64,000 nucleotides of DNA, taken from Leishmania panamensis (Eukaryota; Euglenozoa; Kinetoplastea; Trypanosomatida; Trypanosomatidae). The stretch is from NCBI RefSeq assembly GCF_000755165.1, contig NC_025870.1, positions 153,703 through 217,702 of the forward strand, in the 5' to 3' direction. The position numbers were made by a program, and so were the translations under genes. The notes under the pieces were generated by a model. The model saw only the letters and a program-made list of their open reading frames with translations, was not told where the DNA came from and searched no databases. Of this stretch, positions 9,912-19,493 are shown piece after piece; position 1 is the stretch's first letter, and the number at the start of each line of letters is the position of its first letter.

Positions 9912-11362
9912 GGGAAGCAGGGCTCTGGCAGAAACAACAACAACAACGAGGAGGAAGAGGCTCGACCAGCTCTCGGCGCCTACATTCTGTGCTTAGCGCA
10001 TTTACATCCGCTTTATGGCGAATGGCGAGAAAAGCGAAGAGGGGAGTCGATTCCATAGAGGTGAGCTGCTAAGACAGAAGCGCTGAGTCCTGCAAGCCTG
10101 ATAGGGGGGGGTGAAGATCGAACGCACGGTCAACGTCCTATGGTAAGGTGCGCGCTTCCTCCTATCTGCTCATCGTGCCATCCGTCAAGCATGCATTGAT
10201 TATGTCGTTGGGCGTCTCTCTCATCGTGTCACTTCGACGCCAACAGAACACAGGCGCGCACACAGTCCATATTGTAGCTTGCCCCCCTCCTTTGCCTCCC
10301 TCTCTCCTCCTCCTCCTCTCCTCGTCCTTGTGTGGTGATCGCGGTGGTCGTCGTCTCGTGTTCCGTTCCAGCGCCTCTGTTCTGGTCCTTCTCGGTGGTT
10401 GCATCGATCTCATGACGTAGCGCGCACCCACACGTACGCACCTTTGACCTCACACAACGAAAAATATATACCAAAGAAGGCCGTACGCCGCACCTCCATC
10501 TTCTCCCACGCCCCTCGCCATAATCTCGCTCCCCCCTCGCTATGTGCGGCAGAGGAAACAGCACCTTAGAGTCTGTCAGCCCTCTTCTCGTCCTCCCACT
10601 ACCCCATCATCCTGAGCCTCGAAGACTCGGGGAGCGAAGTATTTTGTGTGGAAAGGTGGGAGCTGAAGGGATGTGCCTCGCTCCAGTCTACCCCTTCGCC
10701 CCTCCACATCTCGCTCGCTGCCACTATCTACCACCCATTCGACCCTCTAACTTCCCCTTTGCCTTACTTCATTGATCTTATCCCCTTCGTTTCTTCTTCG
10801 CCCCGCTCCGCATCTCCTCTCACACCACTGCTTTCCATCCTCCTCCCCCGGTCACGCATCCGCAAGCCCACACACCCACACTTTCCCCTGTCCATATTTC
10901 GTACACGTGCACACACACCTACACTCAGTAGGCAATTGGGGTAGTCGTTTGACTTCCCTCTCCCTCGCCTCCCCCACCCCGCTCGCGCCGCCTCTCCGCA
11001 CGCTCTCTCTCCATTCACTTCTCTATTTATCTCTCTATTTCACTCCTCTCTCTCTCTCTCTCCTCTCGGCTCGATTGACGTGGGTGTGAGTGCCCCCTCC
11101 CCCCTACTACGGCCATATCAATCCTGTAATACGCATATACACACGTGCGCCGACAGAGTGAGAGTGAGAGAGAGAGAGCGCACGCGAGTGCGCTTTCTTT
11201 GTCTCTTTCGTTGCTTTCTCTTCTTTCGTCTCCCCCTCCCTCTTCCTTCTGTGTTTGTCCGGTATTCTTTGACCGCCGCAGCCGCCGCCTTCTGCTCTCG
11301 CACCCAATTGTCGCTATTTCTTTTTTGTGCTCTCTCTTTTAGGGATTTTGCCTCGCTCAGGT

Positions 11363-11386
11363 GCAGCAGCAGCAGCAGCAGCAGCG
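11363..11386. repeat. (CAG)8 trinucleotide repeat
   Basis: Eight perfect CAG units in the gene-free region upstream of the kelch gene. It is not inside a coding sequence I can support. Confidence 0.9.
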
Positions 11387-13350
11387 GTGTGCTCTCTCCT
11401 CGAAAATCACAAGCGCGCAGGTTACTGGCATCACCCTCCCCTCTTGACCTCCGTCACTGGCCCATTTTGCTTCTTGTCGCTTCACGCCTACAGGTACATC
11501 CCTCTCTCGCCCTCCTCCAGCAATCCCCTCTTGGCTCTTGGTGTGTGTGTATGCTCGCCTTTGTCACCCTACTGTCACGCCAATCCCTCTCACTTCTGTC
11601 CTATAGGGGAGGGAAGTCAGCACGCACGCACACGCAGATCCTCAGGAGACAAATACAACGCGCAACCGTATCGACAACAGACGGAGCGAAGTGGAGGTTG
11701 GAGGCCACCACAGGCAGCACTATTCGGCTTGTGTGTGTTTTTTTTTTCGCTTCTTACTCGGTTCATAACTCCGTCTCTCCTCCTCTGCCTACAGCCAGCT
11801 CACGACGTCGCGTACTAAAGCAGGTGCGAGCGTGTGTGACCAAATCGACAGCCCCTCCTCCTCCGCCGCCTCTTCCGCTCTTGCGCAGCAACCCGGTCTT
11901 ATTATCAGCAACTTATCTTCTTCGGTGTTTATTTGCTTTTCGGCTTTGCTTCGTCTTTACCTGCTCGTCGCTGTTCCAAAAGTGTGCCCATTATTTGATC
12001 GTACAGCACTCGCCACTTCATGTATGTGTGTGTGCGCGTGTGTGTTTGGGTCGGGTCTCTCTCTCTCTGCATGCGTGACGGAGTATCATCGTAGCAACTG
12101 GGTAGCAACGAAACAGCGCGAGAGCGAGAACACGCCAAAACAGGGGCACCTGTACGCTAAGGAGGAGACACTAGCGGACCAGCGCCCACACACACACACA
12201 CACGGGTGACCGGAGGCCCTGCCACCTGGCGGCTGTACAACGTTCCTTTGCTTCTCTACCCACCCAGCAGCACCCACTTCTCCTCTCTTTCCTACGCACT
12301 ACAACCGCCCACGACAGGCGACTCTCCGCCGCATCTACCTTTGCCCCCCCCCCAACCCGCCCACCCCTCCCGCATTCTCTATTAGGCCCGTCCCTTTTTC
12401 GTGTTGCCTCCTTCTGCCACTGCAAACGCACTCGCACTCGCATAAACCATTGTACGAACTTTCCACCTACCTACCCGGGCGCGCCACGCATCCTGCGTGA
12501 ACACATCTACCATCACCACCGTCGCCCTCGCTTTCTCTTCTCGTTTCTCTTGCGCCTTTCTTTACCAATTTCAATTATTTGGGCGTTTGTCCTCGTCCCA
12601 CGCGCAGGCGTGTCTCCCACCCTCCTACTGTTTTGTATGTGCGCGTGTGGGTCTGTGGGCTGTGTGAACCCTCTGTTTCCTGGCTTGATTTTGTCTCTCG
12701 ACTTTTCTGTTGCTCACTCGCTCCCTGCCCCGCCTCCACTTCTCTGTGCGCTGAGCATCAGTCTCGTTCCTTGTTTGTTCAACCTTGAGTACTTCGGTTG
12801 TGTGCGTGCGTGTGTATGCGTGATTGTACCTCTACTTCGCGGACCCCTCCCCCCCCTTACGCCGCTTACTCTGCCCCTCCGATCTACCTGACTACCATCA
12901 CTCCCCCCCCCATGTGTCAGTGCGTGTGATCCGGTGCGTGTGTATTTCTGTGCGAATTTATCGGTGTATGCGACCGGGCACATCAGCTCCGCCTCCCACC
13001 TCTGTGCCCTCTCCGTTCTGTAGTCTCCTTACTCGGTTGTTCGGGTGTGCGGGTTCTCTTGTGTTGCTCCCTTCCCCTTACAACTGCGTCCACAGCTGCC
13101 GCACACGCCCCCGCGCGCTCGCCGACAGGGGATCTCGGTACACCGCCATCCGTTGTTCTTCTTCCTGCACCCGTCGTCGTTGTTGTGGTGGTGGCGCTTG
13201 CTGCTCTTCTCGTTTCTCCTGCTTTGCTTTTGACCTCGCCGGCCCCCCCCCCTCCCCGCCTTTCTCTCTCTCTAAACATATAGCTAGTTTTAGTGTAGGC
13301 CCATCTCTCTCGGCAGCGAGTCTACACACATACACACACATACACACGCC

Positions 13351-13368
13351 TATATATATATATATATA
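13351..13368. repeat. (TA)9 microsatellite
   Basis: Eighteen alternating T and A bases, flanked by (AC)n-type sequence on both sides. Confidence 0.9.
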
Positions 13369-14225
13369 CACACTTACGCATCGACGCCATTCCCACCCCC
13401 CCTCCCTCCCTCCCTCCCCGGTGTGTGGGTCTCTTTCTCTCGCTCCTCTGTGGCACATCTTCGCCGCTTCTATTGTAGCGCTTCTTCTGTTTCCCTCACT
13501 CTCATACACGACTACGCATACTGCTGCTACTTACCTTTATAGCGGTCTGTCTGTCTGTGTGTCTCTGTGGGTGTGTGTGTGTAGGAGTGTGGGCTCGGAG
13601 TCTCTCTGTACAGGTATTTTCCTCCTCCCTCTCCCGTCTTTCTATTGCCTCTTATTGTACGTCAATCACCATCAGCATCAAGCGCTCGCCTTCTTCTCTC
13701 GCTTTGGTGTTTGGGTTTGGCTCCTATTACGGTGGCCCCTATTCGTGTCCATCAATCTCCACTATTTCTACTATCATTACTACTATCAGTATTACTATCA
13801 CTAGCCCGTGTGTGTGTGTGTGTGCATATGTGTGTGTGTGGCCTAGTCGTTGTTGTTGTGCCTTCCCCTTCCCCCACTTATTAAAGTCGTACACTCTCTT
13901 GTGCGCTAGCTTACTTCTCTCCCCCAAAGTGTGAAGGGATATTCACCAATCAAGCACTCGTGCAGCAACGCGCTGCATATTGTTACTGCAGTGGAGCTGG
14001 TTCTCCGCTGCAACTGTTTCCTCGTTCTCTCTCTTGTTGCTGCTGCTGCCGTAGTATCTTACCGGGGCGCTTTCTTCTTTGTCTTGCTCAAGCACCCGTC
14101 TTCCCACGAACACTCTTATTAGCATTTCTTTGATCACAATTGCCGTTGCTATCGCTGTCGCTGTCGTCGTCGTCGTCACCAGGGACGCGAGCGACGTGTC
14201 TTGTTTTAGCTCTACTCGCGACTAA

Positions 14226-14281
14226 ACTCTCTCCTCCCCCAACCAACCTCCCACCCACCCACTCCCCTCTCTCCCAACTAG
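14226..14281 (+). promoter_or_regulatory. Spliced-leader acceptor for the kelch gene
   Basis: An uninterrupted C/T-rich tract of about 50 bases ends in CAACTAG. The AG is at 14280-14281 and the ATG at 14306, giving a predicted 24-base 5' leader before the coding sequence. This is one of the clearest acceptors in the window. Confidence 0.65.
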
Positions 14282-14305
14282 TGCGTACGGTAAATTCTCT
14301 GGGCA

Positions 14306-17300
14306 ATGAATATCCATATCGAACGCACGTCGTCGATCGCGGCAGCCTCCACCGGCACTCTCAGCGCCCCGCCATCCATGATCTGGGCTGCGGGAAGCTC
14401 AGCGCTGGCGAGGCAGAACAGTCGCAGCAGTGGCTGCAGCATGGCGAACGATCAACGGATTCTCTTCTTCCCCTCTAGTAAGGAGACGTCATACAAGCAA
14501 CTGGGGCGTATAATTCACACCAGCGGCACCGGCACGAAGGAGACAGTCACGGCGACGTCCGAGCTCACTTTCGCTAGCGCCCACTGCAAGATGGGCGTAA
14601 CGCAGGGATGCCGAAAGTGCATTAGCGACGAGTGCAATGAGCAGAAACGGCAGTACTTCCTTCAGCAGCAGTGCCCGCAGCGCCTGTCGTGGGCGCGCAT
14701 TGGCGGCAACGCATTGCCAGAGATGGCGTCATTCGAGGTGGCGACCACCAACTCCCTGCGTGTGTCGAACTCAGTCTTGAACGTAATCTCGGCATCGAGC
14801 GAAAACTGGGAGGATCATCGTGACTTAAGCATCTCCTCCGGACTTCGCGGCGGTGGTCGCCGTGCCAGTGGCGGTGACAGCACCGCCTCAGAGCGGGATG
14901 CCAGCTTGAGCAGCAGTGGCAGCGGCGTGGACGTGGGCAGAGAGGTTGCTCTGCAGCCTCCGGCGCGCTTTGGACACACCGCCGTCCTCTACAAGAACTC
15001 CCAGATTCTCATCTTCGGCGGCAAAGCGAGTGAGGAGCACTACTTCAACGATGTCTACCAGTACGACGCGTCGGCGCGACGTTGGAGGTGTCTACAGGAA
15101 GAGTGTATCGACGAGGCCACGGCGGCGGTCGTCGCCAACGAGCAGGGCAGCGTCAGTCCGTCGTACGCATCCGCGCAGTCTGCGTCGCCGTCCTTCTCCC
15201 CAACCGCGTCACCTCCGGCTTCGGCGAGATGGGTCGAAGCGGTGCTAATGGCAGCACCCATTTCCGATGCAACACCGACAGACGCGTCTTCGCCGCGCTA
15301 CAGCAGCGGGTCTATCAACAACAGCAGCATTCAGGAGCGCAGCGTCATTCAGCGTTACGCGGCCACCTCGCGCGTCTTCGCTGGACCTGTCCACCAGGGC
15401 ACCCTGGCCGGCGGGACGCTGGCGGTCAGCGCAAGCAGTAGCCGCGACGGTGCTACCAGATATTATAACTCTCTTTTGGAGACGGAGGTGACACGGCGTC
15501 GGCGTCCCGCGGGACGAGTCGGTCACGCTGCTGCGCTGTACCAGGACTCAATGTACATCCTCAGTGGAGAGTATCTGGGGCACTTCTTTGATGACATGTG
15601 GGCGCTTGATATTCCCAGTCTCACCTGGTACAAGGAGTGCGGCCTGCCCTTCTCGCCGCGCAAGGGGCATACAATGCACCTGCTCCCTGCCGACTTCACC
15701 GCCACCCGCGCCCGCCAAGACATGCTGGTTGTGTTTGGCGGCCTCGTGAAGGCATCACGCGCCCGGCCGCGTCCTGCTGACCCGGAACTACCCACACGCA
15801 GCCAAGGCGAGCCGGACTTTGCCTGCGCTCCCACAAATGCGGTGCTGCTCTACTATCTGGCGCAGCGGCGATGGTGTCAACTGAAGACGTGCGGCGAGCA
15901 GCCCTCCGCACGCTTTTACCATGTCTCTCAGCTCATCACCGGGACGGCGCTGCTGATCGTGTTCGGTGGACGCTCCACCACTCCAGCGCAGACGAGCGAC
16001 GGTACTGCTGCCGCCACTGAAGGCGCCTTTCTTAATGACCTGCACATCCTCGACGTGTCCACAGGGTTTTGGCGCCACATCCGAGACTTCACCGGCGATA
16101 TCCCATCGCCTCGCATGTGCGCGGCAAGCGTGTTTGTGAACGACACGTTTGGCGTTTTCGCCGGTGGCGGCGACACTTACTGCGAGGACGCCTTCGAGTT
16201 TTCCCTGCAGAGCCGTCGGTGGCGGCGTGTGAAGCTGAACAACCAGCCCGCCTGCTCGCGTCCTACCGTCACCTACACGAAGGATCGCCTTGTCTTCTTT
16301 GGTGGCTTTGCCCCCCGTACTGGTGTCATGAGCTGTACAATGGAGCTCTGTCTTTCCCCGCTGTCGCTCAGGAGCCAGGGCCTGCAGTGGTGGAGTCGGT
16401 GCACCTTTGAGAAGCACATCCGCTCCTGCACAAAGAGCCGCGCTCTGGAGATGGAGGAGAAGGCGGCAGCAGCCGCAGCGGCAGGCACGATGGAGCGCAG
16501 CGGGAGTAGCTGGTTCACCGGTTGCAGTGGACAAGTGATGCTGCAGTGCAGCCCCTCTGTGACAGCTCGCAGCAGCCCCCTCGCGACACCACGATCGTGG
16601 TTCGTAAACGGCGGAGTCCTTAGGCCAGCGCCTTTGCGAGTGCCAAGCTTTGACCAAATCGGCGTGCTATCAGCAGCGGCTCCTGCGTGGGGTGGCGGGC
16701 CCCCAGCGACACGGTCGCCCGCTCGAGGCGCTCTAACGCTGTCTCCAACACTGTCGTGCTGGTCCTCGTCGTCGGCGGTTTTCTCGCCCCTCTCAGGTTC
16801 TTCGAAGTTGATACCGTCGTGGCAGGACACAGCCAGCAGCAACTCGAACCTCGCAGGCGGCGGCACAGTTTACGCATCGGGTGGTGGTGGGACGACGGCG
16901 ACTTTCTGTTCGCTCGCCTCAGTGACACCGCCAGTACACAACCTTTTTCCCTCTCATCCTGTCACGGCGATCAACTCGTCGCGCAGCCCTAGCCAGACCG
17001 GGAGCCCGGCAACCGTTTCCACTGCTGCCTCAACCTCACAGGCGCATCTCTGGTCCCACATGACTGCCACCGTCGTGCAGAACACATCGGCCGCCGGCAC
17101 CGCCGTCTACAGCGGCAGCGCTCAAGCACACTCGCGCAGCAGCGGTGCACTCGCAGCGGAAGATGCCAATGTGATGGTGGTGGGGGTCGCCGACTGCACG
17201 CAAAGCCGTTCAGCCTCATCCCCACCTACCCCCCTCTCTCACTCAGCAGCAAGTTCTGTCTTGGGCTCTGCGCCTTCGGTCTCCCATACTGCAGGACTGG

Positions 17301-17953
17301 GTAGATCCTCGCTCCCACCGCCTGTGACTGCCACAGGCGAGCAGCCCGCGTCGGCGTGTTTCATCACGAATTGCGTCCGCAACCTTAGTGGCTATGTAGC
17401 GGCATCGGTTCCCCACCTCGCCAGGTCCTTCTCAAACCAAGCGCCTCCATCAGCCCACACCGGCGGTCCTCCATTAGCAGCAGCAGCTGTGAACAACGGA
17501 CGCAGAGGCGGTAATAGTGCTGTTAGCGGTGGTAATTGGGGCTACCCCATGTGCATGCAGCAGCGAGGAAGTCCATTGCAAGGACGTGCAGTTCGCTTGG
17601 ATGTTGCACTTTTTGGTCTGTCACCGTCGCCGCAGCCGACCCACGACCCCAGCGCGGGAATTGTCGCGTGCCGGCAACCTTCGCCGTTCGTACAGCGCTC
17701 CAGCAGTATCACCAACGGCGGCGGCTCCGCCTTCACCACTCCTCAGCAGCCGCACGTATCAACGCAGTTCACCGAATCCGCCTCTAGCAGCATCTCCTCG
17801 GGGTCAACAATATTGGCCGCTCATATTCCGAGCATGTACGCAAAGTACACTATCCAACGACTGGAGGGGACGAGCGGGCCGTACTTCCTCCAAGCCCTGG
17901 CGGCCAGGCTGAAGCGGCATGAGGCGGAACACACGGAGAAGCGGACTCTGTGA
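14306..17953 (+). CDS. Kelch-repeat protein with long disordered tail, 1215 aa
   Basis: The first ATG after a clear acceptor is used. Kelch signatures appear in three blocks separated by inserts. One is near residues 218-265 (RFGHTAVLY...ILIFGGKA...FNDVYQYD...RRWRCL). One is near 400-480 (GRVGHAAALYQDSMYILSGE...DDMWALD...TWYKE, then LVVFGG). One is near 534-670 (ARFYHVSQL...LIVFGGRS...LNDLHILDVSTGFWRH, PSPRMCAASVFV, ...RLVFFGGF). Together they could form one beta-propeller. The last ~520 residues are Ser/Ala/Pro/Gly-rich with almost no predicted order. The first ~200 include a Cys cluster (KMGVTQGCRKCISDEC). No BTB, F-box or TM domain is seen. Kelch propellers bind proteins; the partner is unknown. 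Confidence 0.8.
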   Translation: MNIHIERTSSIAAASTGTLSAPPSMIWAAGSSALARQNSRSSGCSMANDQRILFFPSSKETSYKQLGRIIHTSGTGTKETVTATSELTFASAHCKMGVTQGCRKCISDECNEQKRQYFLQQQCPQRLSWARIGGNALPEMASFEVATTNSLRVSNSVLNVISASSENWEDHRDLSISSGLRGGGRRASGGDSTASERDASLSSSGSGVDVGREVALQPPARFGHTAVLYKNSQILIFGGKASEEHYFNDVYQYDASARRWRCLQEECIDEATAAVVANEQGSVSPSYASAQSASPSFSPTASPPASARWVEAVLMAAPISDATPTDASSPRYSSGSINNSSIQERSVIQRYAATSRVFAGPVHQGTLAGGTLAVSASSSRDGATRYYNSLLETEVTRRRRPAGRVGHAAALYQDSMYILSGEYLGHFFDDMWALDIPSLTWYKECGLPFSPRKGHTMHLLPADFTATRARQDMLVVFGGLVKASRARPRPADPELPTRSQGEPDFACAPTNAVLLYYLAQRRWCQLKTCGEQPSARFYHVSQLITGTALLIVFGGRSTTPAQTSDGTAAATEGAFLNDLHILDVSTGFWRHIRDFTGDIPSPRMCAASVFVNDTFGVFAGGGDTYCEDAFEFSLQSRRWRRVKLNNQPACSRPTVTYTKDRLVFFGGFAPRTGVMSCTMELCLSPLSLRSQGLQWWSRCTFEKHIRSCTKSRALEMEEKAAAAAAAGTMERSGSSWFTGCSGQVMLQCSPSVTARSSPLATPRSWFVNGGVLRPAPLRVPSFDQIGVLSAAAPAWGGGPPATRSPARGALTLSPTLSCWSSSSAVFSPLSGSSKLIPSWQDTASSNSNLAGGGTVYASGGGGTTATFCSLASVTPPVHNLFPSHPVTAINSSRSPSQTGSPATVSTAASTSQAHLWSHMTATVVQNTSAAGTAVYSGSAQAHSRSSGALAAEDANVMVVGVADCTQSRSASSPPTPLSHSAASSVLGSAPSVSHTAGLGRSSLPPPVTATGEQPASACFITNCVRNLSGYVAASVPHLARSFSNQAPPSAHTGGPPLAAAAVNNGRRGGNSAVSGGNWGYPMCMQQRGSPLQGRAVRLDVALFGLSPSPQPTHDPSAGIVACRQPSPFVQRSSSITNGGGSAFTTPQQPHVSTQFTESASSSISSGSTILAAHIPSMYAKYTIQRLEGTSGPYFLQALAARLKRHEAEHTEKRTL

Positions 17954-19493
17954 GAGAAAAATAGACGAGGGGGAAGTAGAGGGAGAGCGAGTGCCTCTCT
18001 GCGTAGTACACTGATGCATGGCGAATGTGCCTGTATGTATGTGTGGTGGAAGGTGAGTGAGGGGTGTAGAACGTATACGAGAGCCGTCATAGCGACAAAG
18101 CGTTTTGTGATCACACACACACACACATACCTACCTCTCTCCTTTCTTCCTCCCTTGCATACCTCTCTCTGTTGGACTCGTAGTTTGCTTTACCGTGGCT
18201 ACCCCTAAAGGACGCAGAGTCTGTGCGGTGTGCGGTGTTGAGGTGCTGTCGGTCGTGAAGATCTGTGCGTGTGCGTGTGCGTGTGTGGGTGCGTCTCTCT
18301 CTCTCTTCTATTCCCCTACAGAAAGTGACATGTGTATGCATCTGTGCTCCTCGGTGAGGAGGTGGAAGTTGGTTATCTCTGCGAAGTGCACTGCACGCCA
18401 TCACCCGGGGCCGTCGGCCAAGCACATACACACCCACCATGCGCATGTCCCATCCTCTGTCGGCCTGTTTTCGCCTCTATTTCGCTCTATTACAACCACC
18501 ACGCCTTCTCACCTTCTCCCCCTTCCCACACGGCGACTCGCCATTTCCCCCCTTCCCCCCGTCCGTCCCTCCCTCCCTCCCCCTCACATTGTTAAGAAGG
18601 GGGAGGGGGAGGGAGGGACGGACGGACGGGGGGAAGGGGGGAAATGGCGAGTCGCCGCGTGGGAAGGGAGAGGCGGAGGGGGTAACAAAGGGCGTGTCGA
18701 CTATTTATTCATGGAGTCCCACGCACAACCAAGCGCGCGTGTAGGAGAGCTGCTTGTGCCTGTTTGGATTCATTTCTATTACAGGAGCAGAGGTACGCGT
18801 GTAAGCCTCGGTGCAGCGCTGCGCGTACTTTGCTCCCTCCACCTCACCAATCCTTATTATCGAGTTATGTGCTACGGCAAAGAAAAGGAGAAAACACCGT
18901 CGCCCGCGTATGCCGGAGGGAGGGGGGCGGCGGCAGTGGCATTGGCAGTGGCAGTGGTGCACAGATGCACCCGCGCTGCGAGTGCGCAAACGACGAAAGG
19001 CGTATCGAGCCGTTTTGTTTTGCGTTTCTTTTACTGAGCACGAAGAAGAAGAGCGAAGGAGAGGGAGCGGCGACCAACTAGCATCGCCAGTCCGCTATCC
19101 ATCACCACTGCGGACGTTTCGGTTCTCTGCCTCTTGCCTCTACCCAACCTCTCACCACCACCACCACCACCCCCGAACTTGATGATTTTCCGCTTTTTGA
19201 CTCGTTCTGATTTCGTCGCCGTCTCTCTCTTGATGGTGAGCCCACCCACTGACGCATACAGCCACACGGTAGCACAGTAGCGTGCTGCCTCCATCACCCC
19301 CACCTCCCCCATCTCTTCCTTCCCCCTCCTTGCGTGGGCGTGTGTAGTTCATTGTGTAGTTCTTTTCAATTTTTGCTTTGTAGCTTCATTCCGGCTTGAT
19401 CGCGCTGCTACATGGGCAGAAGAATTTGATAGAGGGTGACACACGCACAAGCGAGCGCCTGGAAAAGTGGATCCAGTCTCCCTCTCTCCTGCC
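17954..19493. other. Spacer between kelch and LRR genes
   Basis: No gene is seen. It contains (AC)n at ~18112-18126, GT-rich runs near 18265-18290, the long palindrome at 18521-18667 and a CAC run near 19155-19172. Pyrimidine-rich stretches near 19300-19335 and 19470-19490 could serve the LRR gene as acceptor tracts. Confidence 0.7.
18521..18667. repeat. Near-perfect DNA palindrome, 65-bp arms, 17-base spacer
   Basis: Aligning 18521-18585 with the reverse complement of 18603-18667 base by base gives 63 matches in 65. The innermost 16 bp and the next 38 bp are perfect, separated by one mismatch. A second mismatch lies at 18530/18658. The left arm is C/T-rich apart from a GGCGACTCGCC core, and the right arm is its complement. 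The spacer is 18586-18602. It could extrude as a cruciform or fold as an RNA hairpin. Confidence 0.95.

Larger units (their letters stand above)
9912..14305. other. 4.4-kb gene-free, pyrimidine-biased region
   Basis: No credible gene is seen. From ~10.27 kb the + strand is strongly C/T-biased with many (CT)n, (TG)n and (CA)n runs, a (CAG)8 tract at 11363-11386 and an 18-bp TA run at 13351-13368. Long frames here (for example 11080-12078 and 12824-13804) translate to Ser/Leu/Cys/Val-rich low-complexity sequence as expected from CT/TG repeats. The end carries the acceptor tract of the kelch gene. Confidence 0.65.

Noticed and set aside
11080..12078. 332-codon + strand frame
   Set aside because: Translation of CT/TG-rich repeats (Ser/Leu/Cys/Val runs) without domain, in the gene-free region.
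12824..13804. 326-codon + strand frame
   Set aside because: Low-complexity translation of microsatellites including the TA run; starts without ATG.
18195..19037. 280-codon + strand frame over the palindrome
   Set aside because: Begins without ATG, reads through both palindrome arms and simple repeats, and has no recognisable protein features.
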